Below are positions 6,960 through 16,979 of a stretch of 64,000 bases of DNA, in pieces; the stretch's first letter is position 1; every line of letters starts with the position of its first letter. The notes under the pieces were generated by a model. The model did no database searches. It saw only the letters and a program-made list of their open reading frames with translations, and was not told the DNA's origin. Origin of the DNA: Providencia burhodogranariea DSM 19968 (GTDB lineage Bacteria > Pseudomonadota > Gammaproteobacteria > Enterobacterales > Enterobacteriaceae); contig NZ_KB233222.1 in NCBI RefSeq assembly GCF_000314855.2, forward strand, positions 2,101,031 through 2,165,030. Direction: 5' to 3'. The translations under genes were made by a program, and so were the position numbers.

Positions 6960-7289
6960 ATGTTGCTTTTTAACGGTCAAGAAATTGAGACTGATTCTCA
7001 AGGCTACCTTATTAATAGCCAACAATGGAGCGAAGCTCTTATACCTCTTCTCGCAGAGCAAGAAAATATTACACTGACAGAAGAGCATCTAGAAATTATT
7101 CGCTTTGTTCGTGCTTTCTATTTGGAATTTAATACATCCCCCGCAATCCGCATGCTAGTAAAAGCAGTTTCTCAGCAATTTGGGGAAGAGAAAGGAAATA
7201 GCCGCTACCTATATCGACTATTTCCCAAAGGTCCAGCAAAGCAAGCAACTAAACTTGCAGGTCTGCCAAAACCAGTCAAATGTATTTAA
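6960..7289 (+). CDS. tusE: Sulfurtransferase TusE (DsrC family)
   Basis: 109 residues, the same length as E. coli TusE and alignable throughout ([48 protein letters not shown]). The C-terminal PKPVKCI carries the penultimate cysteine that takes up persulfide sulfur from TusBCD and passes it to MnmA for 2-thiolation of the wobble uridine in tRNAs for Lys, Glu and Gln. It acts in the cytoplasm. Transcribed alone, divergent from tRNA-Ser and convergent with yccX. Confidence 0.97.
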   Translation: MLLFNGQEIETDSQGYLINSQQWSEALIPLLAEQENITLTEEHLEIIRFVRAFYLEFNTSPAIRMLVKAVSQQFGEEKGNSRYLYRLFPKGPAKQATKLAGLPKPVKCI

Positions 7290-7346
7290 TTGATTAATAT
7301 CTTCAGTTCCTCGAAAGACATAGGCTTACAGGTATTGGATATGTTA

Positions 7347-7628
7347 TTAATAGCGGACAGAAAAATCCGCTATTTTCTCAGTTTGCCAATTTTCACTAAA
7401 ATAATGATCAATTTTTGCACCTGGGGGACCACCAGCGTTTAACCAATCTTCTACAAAACTAATATCTTGATTTGATCCATAAATAGCTAATGCCACACTA
7501 CCATCTTCACGGTTATGCACATGCCCTTTTATACCGTTTTGGTTGGCCCAATGATAGGTTTGATAGCGAAAACCAACGCCCTGTACGCGCCCATAGATAT
7601 AAAATAAACGACCCGTTGCTGTTGTCAT
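7347..7628 (-). CDS. yccX: Acylphosphatase
   Basis: 93 residues from ATG 7628, chosen because GGGGG lies five bases upstream; an in-frame start at 7646 lacks such a site. It has both acylphosphatase signatures: GRVQGVGFR (residues 13-21, with catalytic Arg21) and GHVHNREDGSV (35-45, with catalytic Asn39). The enzyme hydrolyses carboxyl-phosphate bonds of acyl phosphates. As in E. coli it lies beside tusE, here tail to tail. An AT-rich stretch upstream (7646-7690) repeats CATTTATTAATATGC imperfectly three times. Confidence 0.95.
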   Translation of the reverse strand: MTTATGRLFYIYGRVQGVGFRYQTYHWANQNGIKGHVHNREDGSVALAIYGSNQDISFVEDWLNAGGPPGAKIDHYFSENWQTEKIADFSVRY

Positions 7629-7865
7629 TTTAGCCCCCATTATCAATACACTATTTATTAATATACCATTTATTAATATGCCATTTATTACTGTTGTATT
7701 TTATTCATTGAACAGATAATCTGAGATTGAGGCACTGCTTTTCATGTTACATATAAAACAGTGTATTGCGTTATGAATAATTGTCCATATATTGGCTTGA
7801 AAACGCGGAACACTGCCCAAATATAAAGTTATAGCATAAGCAAGGCTTTTTAGGAGGTGGCTATG

Positions 7866-8183
7866 ATGATCACCAGTAAATACGGGATCGGGCAACAAGT
7901 TAGACATAAACTACTCGGCTACCTCGGCGTTGTCGTTGATGTTGATGCCGAGTACTCTCTCGAACAACCACATGATGATGATATCGCATCGAACAGTACA
8001 TTACGTGATCTACCTTGGTATCATGTAGTTATGGAAGATGACGACGGTGAAGCGATTCATACATATTTAGCTGAAGCTCAAATTACCTATGAAATCGTTG
8101 GTGACCATCCTGAACAGTCCTCTATGGATGAGTTGGCAGAATCTATACGCTCACAATTACAGGCACCTCGCCTGCGTAACTAA
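7866..8183 (+). CDS. hspQ: Heat shock protein HspQ
   Basis: 105 residues. A perfect AGGAGG at 7852-7857 is eight bases before ATG 7866, giving [14 protein letters not shown], which matches the E. coli start; GTG 7857 and ATG 7863 are less likely. Conserved motifs are [32 protein letters not shown] and the C-terminal [13 protein letters not shown]...LQAPRLRN. HspQ binds hemimethylated oriC DNA and acts as a specificity factor for Lon protease in E. coli and Yersinia. No obvious sigma-32 promoter was pinned down. Confidence 0.96.
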   Translation: MITSKYGIGQQVRHKLLGYLGVVVDVDAEYSLEQPHDDDIASNSTLRDLPWYHVVMEDDDGEAIHTYLAEAQITYEIVGDHPEQSSMDELAESIRSQLQAPRLRN

Positions 8184-8256
8184 TTGTTAATAACAATTTT
8201 GTCATTCTATCAACAGTAAAGCAGTTTCATCACTGCTTTACTGCTTTATTACGTGA

Positions 8257-8670
8257 TTACTTTTCTAAACCAAGTGCTGGAATTTCTTGTTTCGGGCACT
8301 TATCCATGACAAATTTCATACCGGCAGCAAGAGCAATCTGCTTAGCTTCTTCACTAATAACTTCTTTTTGCAACCATAATACTTTCGCATTAATTGCTGC
8401 TGCTTCTTCCGCAACACCAACAGCCGCTTCAGCATTACGAAAGACATCCACCATATCAATCGGTTGCTGAATATCGCTAAGTTTGGCGTAAACTTTTTGT
8501 CCTAAGAGTGTTTGTCCTGCTAATTTAGGGCTAACAGGTATTACTGTGTATCCTTGCTCTAAAAGGTACTCCATCACTTCATAACTAGGCCTATTTTTTT
8601 TATCACTCGCCCCAACTAATGCGATGGTATTAACACTACGTAATATTTCTACAATTTCTTGACTCGCCAT
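8257..8670 (-). CDS. yccU: CoA-binding domain protein YccU
   Basis: 137 residues from ATG 8670 (MASQEIVEILRS), with GGGAG eight bases upstream. The single CoA-binding Rossmann domain has VALVGASDKKNRPSYEVMEYL, VIPVSPKLAGQTLLGQKVY and MVDVFRNAEAA, all typical of the YccU/CoA_binding family related to the N-terminus of acyl-CoA synthetases. The protein is a stand-alone nucleotide/CoA binder of unknown process. It diverges from mgsA. E. coli has yccT between these two genes; it is absent here. Confidence 0.94.
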   Translation of the reverse strand: MASQEIVEILRSVNTIALVGASDKKNRPSYEVMEYLLEQGYTVIPVSPKLAGQTLLGQKVYAKLSDIQQPIDMVDVFRNAEAAVGVAEEAAAINAKVLWLQKEVISEEAKQIALAAGMKFVMDKCPKQEIPALGLEK

Positions 8671-8753
8671 CAAAATATCTCCCAAAATCAGTAAACTATT
8701 AACCCACTATATGATATATCTTGTGTCGCATGCGATACTCAATTATTCCTAGC

Positions 8754-8765
8754 GTGACATGTCAC
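8754..8765. promoter_or_regulatory. Palindrome GTGACATGTCAC upstream of mgsA
   Basis: A perfect 12-base palindrome 20 bases before the mgsA ATG. The same 12 bases recur in the aphA/mukB intergenic region at 48038-48049. It resembles matS (GTGACRNYGTCAC) but is one base too short. Candidate operator; regulator unknown. Confidence 0.45.
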
Positions 8766-8785
8766 ACTACTTTTAAGGGAACATC

Positions 8786-9244
8786 ATGGAATCAACTACT
8801 CGTACAATAACAGCGTCTAAAAACATAGCACTCGTTGCCCATGACCACTGTAAGTCTTCTTTATTAGCATGGGTAACAAAAAATAACGAGCAACTTAAAT
8901 CACATAAATTATTTGGGACAGGAACCACCGCTAAACTGATCAGCCAACATACAGGACTTAACGTTACTGGTATGCTCAGCGGCCCAATGGGCGGTGACCA
9001 ACAAATTGGTGCTATGATTGCTGAACAAAAAATTGATGCTATGATTTTTTTCTGGGACCCATTAAATGCCGTTCCTCATGATCCCGATGTTAAGGCATTA
9101 TTACGCTTAGCGACGGTTTGGAATATCCCTGTAGCGACTAACCCTGCAACAGCGGACTTTATTATTACTTCGCCTTATTTTGCTGGTGAGATAGATATCG
9201 TTATTCCTGACTATCACCAATACCTCCAAAAGCGCACAAACTAA
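8786..9244 (+). CDS. mgsA: Methylglyoxal synthase
   Basis: 152 residues, the E. coli length. The enzyme converts dihydroxyacetone phosphate to methylglyoxal and phosphate, a bypass relieving sugar-phosphate stress. The catalytic residues of the family are present: Asp71 in [10 protein letters not shown], His19 and Asp20 in VAHDHCK, His98 and Asp101 in VPHDPDVK; the phosphate-binding GTGTTAK is at 44-50. AAGGGAAC precedes ATG 8786. The gene is divergent from yccU, with the GTGACATGTCAC palindrome in the gap. Confidence 0.97.
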   Translation: MESTTRTITASKNIALVAHDHCKSSLLAWVTKNNEQLKSHKLFGTGTTAKLISQHTGLNVTGMLSGPMGGDQQIGAMIAEQKIDAMIFFWDPLNAVPHDPDVKALLRLATVWNIPVATNPATADFIITSPYFAGEIDIVIPDYHQYLQKRTN

Positions 9245-9285
9245 ATTTTCAGGTGTGTTGGATACACTCCAAGCACACCTATTTA

Positions 9286-11340
9286 TTATGGTTTTTTCTG
9301 TTTAGGGACACCTAGTTGTTTTAATATATCAACAAAATCAGAAGGTTCATCAGGGTTATATAGCAACCATACTTGTTGTTTTGCACGAGTCATTGCTACA
9401 TATAGTAAACGCCGCTCTTCCGCATGTTCAAACTCTTCATGTTTAGGAAGTAGCACCTGTTCCATGACTGACTCCCTCGCTACCGCAGGAAAACCATCTT
9501 TACCACTATTTAGCCCACAAATAACCACATGATCAGCTTGCTTCCCTTTTGAAGCATGAATAGTCATAAATTCAATGTTCAGCTTTGGCCAACGCGTTTT
9601 TGCTTTATTTAAAATTTCAGGCCGTAAATAATGGTAACGAGCTAATAATAAGATGGTTTCATTTTCAGTTACGTAGCCGCTCATTTTATCTAAAAGTAGC
9701 TCTAATGCATTTTCATAAAGCAATATGACCGATTTTTTATTGCCTTTCATCAAGCTATTTAATGGTTTATCCAACTGAGCGGGGTTTTGCATAACAAAAC
9801 GATTCGCAATATTACCAATACGTTCGTTGAACCGATAAGTTGTATCTAAAGCACATAATGCACCTAAACCAAAATTCTGTTCAAAAGATGTAGTCAAATC
9901 GAGTTCAGCCCCGCTAAAGCGGTAAATCGCTTGCCAGTCATCACCAACAGCAAAGAGCGCGGTCTGTTTATTTTGTTGGCGTAAAGCCTGTAACAGCTTT
10001 GCTCTCAATGGCGAGATATCTTGGAATTCATCAACTAAAATATGCTTCCAAGGGCTAATAAAACGTCCTTTTTCTAAAAGATTGATAGCCTGATGAATTA
10101 ATCCTGAAAAATCGATAGCTCCTTCATTTTTTAACGCAGTTTTCCATGCCTTTAATAATGGGGACATTAGGCGAATACGTTTTTGGAAGAGGTCTTTAAC
10201 AGATTCATCAGTAGTTTCTATCATCTCTTTTTGACTTCCACCATGCATACGCATCAGGCTTAACCAACGTTCGAGGCGACTAACTATTTTTTTGCTAATT
10301 TTTTTATCATGCCAAAATTCACCTTCTGGTACATCCCAGAGTAGTTCGTCAGCTAACCATTCTCGCCAACCTTTTGCTTGTGCTTTTTTACTACTACATT
10401 GATCACGCCATTCCTTTAGTAATAATTCCTGACGCTTTTCCGTACCTGTTTCTAATTCACTAATGATTGGTGATTTATTGCTCCCCTCACGAATAATATG
10501 TAAAGCTAATGAGTGAAATGTTTTAGCTTTAATATCTTCTTGATGTAAACGCTCTTGAATGCGTTCATTCATCTCTTCGGCAGCTTTGCGACCAAAGGCT
10601 AATAATAAAATTTGATCGGCTTTAGCTAAGTTTCTTAAAAGCAACCAACCTGCTCTAGCAACCAATACAGATGTTTTCCCACTCCCTGCACCAGCCAGCA
10701 CTAAGACATTATCTTCGCCATTGATGACTGAGAGTGACTGGCTATGATTAAGCGGCGACGATTCTATATTTTGAAAAAAATCGCTATATCGTGATAATAT
10801 CGATTCACACCACTGTTCATTTGAACGCTGACGACACCGTTCACCTTCATTCAACCATTGCAGACAATAATGATAAGGTGCTGCACAGTTTTCAAATTGG
10901 CTAACACGAGCTAAAGGTAAGGGAAGCGAAGAAAACTGTTGCGTGATATTTTTTCGAAAAATCGATAGTTCTCGCAAACTGCACCAAACATCTACTTGGG
11001 TTTGTTGCTGAATAGTCTTAGCAAGTGAAATAAGTACTTCAGCACTGATCTCACTCATTTCAGTACTCCATTGTTGCCACTTTTCACTTAGATAATGATA
11101 AAAACGCTGAGTTTGCTTCCATTCAGTTCCATGCAAACGTACAACTTGCTCATCAGCTAATTCGAATTCTAACTCCCCCCACACGATCCCTCTTTTGCAA
11201 CGAATATCAATTAATTGATTAAAGGGAATGAGATATTCATGTTTTTCACCACCAACCTCAATGCCTGCATTTAATAAGCGAACCCGATTATAGGGATGCT
11301 GAGCCAGGCGCTGCCCAATCTGTGTTGATTTCAGTTCCAT
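9286..11340 (-). CDS. helD: DNA helicase IV
   Basis: 684 residues from ATG 11340 (MELKSTQIGQRLAQHP), exactly the E. coli length; ATG 11352 would add four residues. Superfamily 1 UvrD/Rep-like 3'-5' helicase: N-terminal HelD-specific domain, Walker A LAGAGSGKTS near residues 215-223, AFGRKAAEEMNERI (motif Ia), ILVDEFQDISPLR (Walker B, motif II), VGDDWQAIYRFSGA (motif III), MTIHASKGKQADHVV (motif V) and EERRLLYVAMTRAKQQV (motif VI). It assists RecF-pathway recombination. Divergent from yccS; E. coli yccF, which normally lies between, is missing. Confidence 0.97.
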   Translation of the reverse strand: MELKSTQIGQRLAQHPYNRVRLLNAGIEVGGEKHEYLIPFNQLIDIRCKRGIVWGELEFELADEQVVRLHGTEWKQTQRFYHYLSEKWQQWSTEMSEISAEVLISLAKTIQQQTQVDVWCSLRELSIFRKNITQQFSSLPLPLARVSQFENCAAPYHYCLQWLNEGERCRQRSNEQWCESILSRYSDFFQNIESSPLNHSQSLSVINGEDNVLVLAGAGSGKTSVLVARAGWLLLRNLAKADQILLLAFGRKAAEEMNERIQERLHQEDIKAKTFHSLALHIIREGSNKSPIISELETGTEKRQELLLKEWRDQCSSKKAQAKGWREWLADELLWDVPEGEFWHDKKISKKIVSRLERWLSLMRMHGGSQKEMIETTDESVKDLFQKRIRLMSPLLKAWKTALKNEGAIDFSGLIHQAINLLEKGRFISPWKHILVDEFQDISPLRAKLLQALRQQNKQTALFAVGDDWQAIYRFSGAELDLTTSFEQNFGLGALCALDTTYRFNERIGNIANRFVMQNPAQLDKPLNSLMKGNKKSVILLYENALELLLDKMSGYVTENETILLLARYHYLRPEILNKAKTRWPKLNIEFMTIHASKGKQADHVVICGLNSGKDGFPAVARESVMEQVLLPKHEEFEHAEERRLLYVAMTRAKQQVWLLYNPDEPSDFVDILKQLGVPKQKKP

Positions 11341-11444
11341 ACAATCCTGCACCTGAGTTGAACAATAATGAAAATGATGGCTGCTTGATTTCAGACGGTT
11401 TTTTATTACTTATAAACAAGCTATCCTATATATATTAAGGATTC

Positions 11445-13631
11445 TTGCCTTTGAGGTACTTTGTGCTAACGCTGCTTACCAGTTATCGTCGTGTTTTATA
11501 TAACAGCCATGCTTTATATTATATCCGAATCTTAATCGCCCTGACAGGGACGACCTTAATTCCTTGGCTATTAGGCCAAGACCCTAAGGTAACAATTCCC
11601 CTAACTTTAGGTGTGGTTGCCGCAGCGCTCACAGATTTAGATGATAGATTAACGGGTAGATTAAAAAACCTCGTTATTACCTTGCTCAGCTTTTTTATAG
11701 CCTCAGTTTCGATTGAGTTACTCTTTCCTTATCCTATATTGTTCTTTTTTGGACTCGCAATCTCGACCTGTGGATTTATTCTTTTAGGTGCATTAGGGCA
11801 GCGTTATGCCACAATTGCATTTGGTGCTTTGCTTATAGCAATCTATACCATGCTGGGCGTTCCTATTTTTGATACTTGGTATCAGCAACCCGCTTTATTA
11901 CTCATTGGAGCAATTTGGTATAACATTTTAACCTTAATAGGCCATATTTTATTCCCAGTTAGGCCACTGCAAGATGCGATTACTCAATGTTACCAACAAT
12001 TAGCAGCCTACCTCGATGCTAAAGCAAATTTATTCGACCCTGATCTTGAAGATGGCTATCAACAGTCTATCTATGATTTAGCATTAGTAAATAGTTCCCT
12101 AGTCAGTACCATGCATCAAACCAAAATTGCGCTACTGAGCCGCCTTAAAGGTGATAGAGGGCAAAAAGGCACCCGTACTGCCTTGCAATATTATTTTGTT
12201 GCTCAAGATATTCATGAGCGTGTAAGTTCATCCCATATTCAATACCAGCAATTAAGCCGCATTCTTCGCCATAGTGATATTTTGTTTCGCTTTCAACGAT
12301 TACTTACTATGCAAGCAAGAGCCTGTCAGCAGGTTGCACAGTCTGTTTTATGGCACAAACAATACCAACATAATCCTCGCTTCGACGGTACTTTCGCTTA
12401 CCTTGAAAACTCACTGCAATTACTTAAACAGCAATATCCTACTATTCATGAAATAAAAGCACTGCATAATTTACTTAAAAATTTGAAGGGGATTGATGCT
12501 CAACTTAGGGGATTAAGCCTTGAACAAAGCTCTCGACAGCAAAGTAATAAACAAATTGAGCAGCTTTCAGATGAGTCACTGTCAGGTTTCAGCGATATTA
12601 TTGCTCGCTTTAAACACCATCTAACACCAAACTCAGCTCTGTTTCGCCATGCGATAAGAATGTCAATTCTACTTTGTACCGGATACCTTATCATCCAATT
12701 ATTTGATTTAGAAAGAGGATATTGGATTTTACTGACAAGCTTATTTGTTTGCCAACCTAACTACAGTGCGACTAAGCGACGTTTAGCTTTGCGTATTGTA
12801 GGAACTATTATTGGGATCCTCGTTGGGTTACCGCTATTGAATTTTGTTCCTTCAATGGAAGGGCAACTCATCTTAATTGTTATTTCGGGACTTCTATTTT
12901 TCGTTTTCCGTAGTAGCCAGTATGCGCAAGCAACGCTCTTTATTACCCTACTTGTGCTCTTTTGTTTTAATCTTTTAGGTGATGGATTTGAGGTCGCTCT
13001 ACCTAGGGTAATTGACACCTTAATCGGGTGTTTCATCGCTTTCCTTGCGGTTAGCTTTATTTGGCCTGATTGGAAGTTTCGGCAATTGCCACTGGTTATA
13101 CAAAAAACAATGGACAGTAATTGCCGCTATCTAGATGCCATTTTGCAACAATATTACCAAGGTAAAGATAATAGCCTCGAATACAGAATTGCACGGCGTG
13201 ATGCTCATAAAAATGATGCCGAATTTGCATCTATTGTTTCAAATATGGCTTCAGACCCCAAGTCTTATAAAGTCACGCAAGAACTAGCTTTCAAACTGCT
13301 GTGCTTGAATCATACATTACTTAGCTACATTTCAGCATTAGGAGCTCACCGAGAGCAAATGCAAAATGAGGATAACCTCAATATTTTAAGTGATGCCATC
13401 TGTTATGTAGAAACCTCACTTCAAACTAAGGCGCTTGATTCTCATAATACAGAAGAAAAATCAGAACGACTTCGCGAAAGCATAATGAGACGTATTGATA
13501 GCATCTCGACAACTGACGATGAAAAAACAGTCTTAATTTTGGAACAAACAAAATTATTATTGGAATTAACACCAGATATTAACGCTATGATAAAAGAAAT
13601 GAATATACCTATTGTGACTGCCTCTAAATAA
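11445..13631 (+). CDS. yccS: Inner membrane protein YccS, FUSC family
   Basis: 728 residues from TTG 11445 (MPLRYFVLTLL), whose N-terminal length matches E. coli YccS. TTG 11451 is an alternative with better spacing (nine bases) from AAGGA at 11437-11441; no ATG is available nearby. Two repeated membrane bundles (about residues 25-165 and 405-530) flank cytoplasmic helical regions. Family motifs include LTLGVVAAALTDLDDRLTGR, LGQRYATIAFGALL, GDRGQKGTRT, IHERVSSSHIQY and the second-half GYWILLTSLFVCQPNYSAT. Related to aromatic-acid efflux and fusaric-acid-resistance proteins; its own substrate is unknown. Confidence 0.93.
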   Translation: MPLRYFVLTLLTSYRRVLYNSHALYYIRILIALTGTTLIPWLLGQDPKVTIPLTLGVVAAALTDLDDRLTGRLKNLVITLLSFFIASVSIELLFPYPILFFFGLAISTCGFILLGALGQRYATIAFGALLIAIYTMLGVPIFDTWYQQPALLLIGAIWYNILTLIGHILFPVRPLQDAITQCYQQLAAYLDAKANLFDPDLEDGYQQSIYDLALVNSSLVSTMHQTKIALLSRLKGDRGQKGTRTALQYYFVAQDIHERVSSSHIQYQQLSRILRHSDILFRFQRLLTMQARACQQVAQSVLWHKQYQHNPRFDGTFAYLENSLQLLKQQYPTIHEIKALHNLLKNLKGIDAQLRGLSLEQSSRQQSNKQIEQLSDESLSGFSDIIARFKHHLTPNSALFRHAIRMSILLCTGYLIIQLFDLERGYWILLTSLFVCQPNYSATKRRLALRIVGTIIGILVGLPLLNFVPSMEGQLILIVISGLLFFVFRSSQYAQATLFITLLVLFCFNLLGDGFEVALPRVIDTLIGCFIAFLAVSFIWPDWKFRQLPLVIQKTMDSNCRYLDAILQQYYQGKDNSLEYRIARRDAHKNDAEFASIVSNMASDPKSYKVTQELAFKLLCLNHTLLSYISALGAHREQMQNEDNLNILSDAICYVETSLQTKALDSHNTEEKSERLRESIMRRIDSISTTDDEKTVLILEQTKLLLELTPDINAMIKEMNIPIVTASK

Positions 13632-14131
13632 TTTGGCGGTCTAATTAACCTTTGAAGGTCAATTTTCATTCGAATTTAAAACCTTTTTTTAAGGTGAAAA
13701 AGCACAACTCGTGGTTCACTTCTTAATCGACTAGGTAAAGAGCCACTCAATAAAATGAAAAATTGCTTTTAATTGCTCCCATAGAACACTCTATTCGCTG
13801 ATTTTTAATCATCTCAATATATCTCATGATTCAATTATTGGTATTTCAGTCAATCGAACTGAAAAATAAGTAAAAAAGATCAATAGCCCATAGATATAGC
13901 CGATAAAACAAACTGATGAGCGGGCGCCAAAACTCTATTTAATAATAGAATGATTCACCCACTTAGCTAGTTTGTTTAAACCTATAACCGTGAGTCTTAA
14001 AATTGTCAGCCGTTTATAATCAATGAGAAAACCAAGCCTAATACACCTTATCACTTAAGTTTCTACATCCGTTTAACCTAGCTTTGTTTATTGCCTAAAC
14101 GTAATTAAAAGTATTTTGGTTATAAATAAAA
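13632..14131. other. Intergenic region between yccS and sxy
   Basis: 500 bases without a gene. The first third (about 13652-13785) is a diverged copy of the structured repeat found inverted at 37835-37965. The rest is AT-rich with no recognised element. Confidence 0.5.
13652..13785 (+). repeat. Dispersed structured repeat, degenerate copy
   Basis: TTTGAAGGTCAATTTTCATT and the bases after it match the reverse complement of 37835-37965 almost exactly for about 38 bases. Similarity then continues at lower identity (ACTAGGTAAAGAGCCACTCA here; ACTAGGCAAGAGCCGCTCA there, then GAAAAATTGCTTTTAATTG; GAAAAATCGCGTTTAATCG). The paired hairpins seen in the other copy are decayed here. Confidence 0.65.
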
Positions 14132-14734
14132 TTAGCCTACGCTGTTGTACCAGTTAATTAAATCCTGCTTCATTTTTGAAGGTAAAACCGCACTGTGATA
14201 TCCCTCTATCGCACCAGCTAGACCAATCAATAGTTTGATACTGGGGGCGTGCTTTCCATACTGTTTTAATTTTAAAAAGCACGCTTTTGCTCCTATTTCT
14301 CGCAAATCTTCTACTTTATGAATACCAATTTTGCCTAATGCTCTCTCAACAGACATGTTCATATTCGGTAAATCTTTTATCCGTATGACAACTAATTGTT
14401 TTTGATTTCGTTCCTCAACTGCCGATCTATAAGCTAAATTAATGCAATGTGCTAGTAGCTCTTCATTTTTCCAAATTTGTTTAGAAATAAAATAGTAGCG
14501 TAGCTCTAATGGAATTCCTTTTTTTCTAAAGACTAAACGATTCAATTCTATAGATTCAAAGTAACTTCTTGCAAAAAGGCAGCCGCGTAAATATAAAAGA
14601 TCATCTAATATGAGTCCGATGATAACGTTATCGATAATTAAACAATCCCCACCAAAATAGTTTTTCTTTCTAAGTTCGCCGACTTTTCCTAGCAACTGCT
14701 CTAAATGAAGATAATTTTTTTCAGTTAAAGACAT
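14132..14734 (-). CDS. sxy: Competence regulator Sxy/TfoX
   Basis: 200 residues from ATG 14734, which has AAGGAG nine bases upstream and gives an N-terminus of E. coli Sxy length; an alternative ATG at 14761 also has AAGGA upstream and adds nine residues. N-terminal TfoX domain (LGKVGELRKKNYFGGD, LLYLRGCLF) and C-terminal domain (IKDLPNMNMSVERALGKIGI, then LREIGAKACFLKLKQYG) are clear. Sxy acts with cAMP-CRP at CRP-S promoters to switch on DNA-uptake genes in gammaproteobacteria. The comEC channel gene, one expected target, lies at the right end of this window and appears frameshifted. Divergent from sulA. Confidence 0.94.
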   Translation of the reverse strand: MSLTEKNYLHLEQLLGKVGELRKKNYFGGDCLIIDNVIIGLILDDLLYLRGCLFARSYFESIELNRLVFRKKGIPLELRYYFISKQIWKNEELLAHCINLAYRSAVEERNQKQLVVIRIKDLPNMNMSVERALGKIGIHKVEDLREIGAKACFLKLKQYGKHAPSIKLLIGLAGAIEGYHSAVLPSKMKQDLINWYNSVG

Positions 14735-14929
14735 ACTCCCAAACTCCTTATGGGTATTCATCTACATCAATCCTTGTGAGTGAAACTATAAATTTCCTGA
14801 TTTTACAAACAATTAGAAGGTATACATTTTGAGAGCATCCTTCAAAAACGCCAAGAATATTACAGAGATAAACGATAAAGTTGCGAAGCGCTTTGTAAAA
14901 ATAATCTTGATATTGGATAAATATACAGT

Positions 14930-14949
14930 TACTGTATATTCATACAGCT
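14930..14949 (+). promoter_or_regulatory. LexA (SOS) box of sulA
   Basis: TACTGTATATTCATACAGCT matches the LexA consensus TACTGTATATATATACAGTA at 16 of 20 positions, including both CTGT and ACAG half-sites. It lies 17 bases before the sulA ATG and overlaps a probable promoter (TTGATA at 14907-14912 with a -10 17 bases later). Confidence 0.93.
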
Positions 14950-14966
14950 TATTGGCGAGGTGAACT

Positions 14967-15488
14967 ATGGCTATCTATTCTCGGAACAAGACAACTGAAC
15001 ATTCTCTTAACCATTATGTGCAAACAAGAGCTTCAATTCCGCATACCAATGATCCTATTCAGCACGGTATGGTTAGTGAACTTGTTTACGATGAAAAGCA
15101 TCCAATAACGGACTGCATCCTACTACCGATGCTACGTCAATTTGGTGTGCAATCGCGTTGGCTGCTGTGGCTAAGCCCAAATCAAAAATTAAGCCGAGAT
15201 TGGTTAGAACAGTCAGGAATACCTGCCAATAAAGTCATGCAATTGAACCACATGACGTCAATTACAACTATTGATGCTATGGAAAAGGCATTGAGAAGTG
15301 GTAACTACAGTGTGGTTTTAGGTTGGCTTCCGGCATTAGATGAGCAAGATTTCGTTCGATTGCACTGTGCGGCACAAGAAGGTCATTCTATTGGCTTCAT
15401 TATGCGCCCTCAAAAAACACATAATATTGTAAACACCCATTCTGGACAGCAAAACAATCTAAAAATTCACTCTAAACATTATCACTAG
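14967..15488 (+). CDS. sulA: SOS cell division inhibitor SulA
   Basis: 173 residues. SulA blocks FtsZ polymerisation after DNA damage and is removed by Lon. Family motifs: GMVSELVYDEKHPITDCILL, PMLRQFGVQSRWLLWLSP, LEQSGIPANKVMQLNH and LGWLPALDEQDFVRLHCAA near the C-terminal half. The final part HSIGFIMRPQ carries the region used for Lon recognition, followed by a longer, variable tail than in E. coli. ATG 14967 follows GAGGTGA. A LexA box directly upstream explains its regulation. As in E. coli, it precedes ompA and diverges from sxy. Confidence 0.96.
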   Translation: MAIYSRNKTTEHSLNHYVQTRASIPHTNDPIQHGMVSELVYDEKHPITDCILLPMLRQFGVQSRWLLWLSPNQKLSRDWLEQSGIPANKVMQLNHMTSITTIDAMEKALRSGNYSVVLGWLPALDEQDFVRLHCAAQEGHSIGFIMRPQKTHNIVNTHSGQQNNLKIHSKHYH

Positions 15489-15843
15489 CTAAGATTAAGA
15501 ATATTCTTAGTAAATTTGACATTTGGATATATTAGGTGTAAAAAACATCAGAAAAATAATTAAGATCAATGGGATAGATAATAATCAATTTCATGGTGAA
15601 TTGTATTTATCTCTCTGATTTATCCGCCAAAAAAAGCTTTTTTATAACGATTTTTGCTTGCTCTACTTGTATCTTTCCAAGTTCGTTGTAGACTTTAGCT
15701 TGTTAAGGTTATGACATTATTTTTTACTTTTTATAAATTTTTGTAGATAATGTCAGTGAAACCTAGCACATATTTTAAACCAAGGGCGAATAATAAGGCT
15801 CTTTGAAGCCATGCCTATATTGGATGATAACGAGGCGTAAAAA
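15489..15843 (+). other. sulA-ompA intergenic region / ompA leader
   Basis: 355 bases, AT-rich. E. coli ompA has a long stabilising 5' leader, and the same is likely here. TTGACA at 15516-15521 is a possible -35 element without a good -10. ACGAGGCGT just before the ompA ATG supplies the ribosome site. No other gene is seen. Confidence 0.4.
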
Positions 15844-16917
15844 ATGAAAAAGACAGCTATCGCAGTAGCAGTGGCAGTAGCAGCTTTCGCAACTGTCGCG
15901 CAAGCAGCTCCAAAAGACAATACTTGGTATACCGGTGCTAAACTGGGTTGGTCTCACTATGAAGATACCAAATTCACTCCTTTTGATAATGGTACTTCTG
16001 TAGGTAACAGTACTGACCGTGATACGTTAGGTGCTGGTGCATACGCTGGTTACCAATACAACGAATACATGGGCTTCGAGCTTGGTTATGACTGGTTTGG
16101 TAAAATGAAATACAAAGGCGCTGGCAACAGCGGCGACCTGAAATCTATGGGTGTTTCTCTGACTACCAAATTAAGCTATCCAATCATGGATGACTTAGAT
16201 GTCTATACTCGTTTAGGTGGTATGGTTTGGCGTACAGATGTCAAAGCACACAATGACAACTTAGGTAAAATCAAAGAAAACGACACTGGCGTTTCTCCTG
16301 TATACGCACTGGGTGTTGAATATGCTATCACTCCAAACTGGGCAACTCGTTTAGATTACCAATGGGTTAGCAACATCGGTGATAAAGACAACTTAGGCGT
16401 ACGTCCAGATAACGGCATGCTGAGTGTTGGTCTGGCATACCGCTTCAACCAAGAAGTAGCTCCAGTTGTTGAGCCAGCTCCAGTTGTTGCTCCAGCTCCA
16501 GTTGTTGAAAACAAACGTTTCACTTTACGTTCAGACGTTCTGTTTAACTTCAACAAAGCAACTCTGAAACCAGAAGGTCAGCAAGCGCTGAACGAACTGT
16601 ATACTGAACTGAGCAGCATCGACCCAACTCAAGGTCGCGTACTGGTAGTTGGTTTCACAGACCGTATCGGTTCACAAAACTACAACCTACCACTGTCACA
16701 AAAACGTGCTCAGTCTGTAGTTGATTACTTGGTATCTAAAGGCGTTCCAGCAAGCGCAATCGCTGCTGAAGGTCGTGGTAAAGAAGATCCAGTAACTGGC
16801 AACAAATGTGACGATGTTAAAGGCCGTGCAGCTCTGATCGAGTGTTTAGCACCAGACCGTCGCGTTGAAATCGAAATTCAAGGTACAACTGAAGTTGTTA
16901 CTCAACCAGGCGCTTAA
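15844..16917 (+). CDS. ompA: Outer membrane protein A
   Basis: 357 residues. Signal peptide [10 protein letters not shown]...VAQA (1-21), cleaved before APKDNTWY. The eight-stranded beta-barrel (about 22-200) has [20 protein letters not shown] and ends AYRF. A Pro/Val/Ala-rich linker ([19 protein letters not shown]) joins it to the periplasmic OmpA-C domain, which has [41 protein letters not shown] and the peptidoglycan-contact APDRRVEIE. It links outer membrane and peptidoglycan. Codon use is biased to preferred codons, as for a very highly expressed gene. A strong terminator follows. Confidence 0.98.
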   Translation: MKKTAIAVAVAVAAFATVAQAAPKDNTWYTGAKLGWSHYEDTKFTPFDNGTSVGNSTDRDTLGAGAYAGYQYNEYMGFELGYDWFGKMKYKGAGNSGDLKSMGVSLTTKLSYPIMDDLDVYTRLGGMVWRTDVKAHNDNLGKIKENDTGVSPVYALGVEYAITPNWATRLDYQWVSNIGDKDNLGVRPDNGMLSVGLAYRFNQEVAPVVEPAPVVAPAPVVENKRFTLRSDVLFNFNKATLKPEGQQALNELYTELSSIDPTQGRVLVVGFTDRIGSQNYNLPLSQKRAQSVVDYLVSKGVPASAIAAEGRGKEDPVTGNKCDDVKGRAALIECLAPDRRVEIEIQGTTEVVTQPGA

Positions 16918-16950
16918 TTACTAGCCCTCGTTTGAATTTCGTATAGAATA

Positions 16951-16979
16951 AAAAAACCCCATTTTATGGGGTTTTTTTT
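16951..16979 (+). terminator. ompA rho-independent terminator
   Basis: AAACCCC/GGGGTTT stem with an ATTTTAT loop and a long T-run (AAAAAACCCC at 16951, GGGGTTTTTTT to 16979). It lies 34 bases past the ompA stop codon. The A-run on the other side makes it bidirectional, so it may also serve matP. Confidence 0.93.

Noticed and set aside
7701..7907. A 68-codon minus-strand frame upstream of hspQ
   Set aside because: It overlaps the hspQ ribosome site and start, has no family match and reads through non-coding leader.
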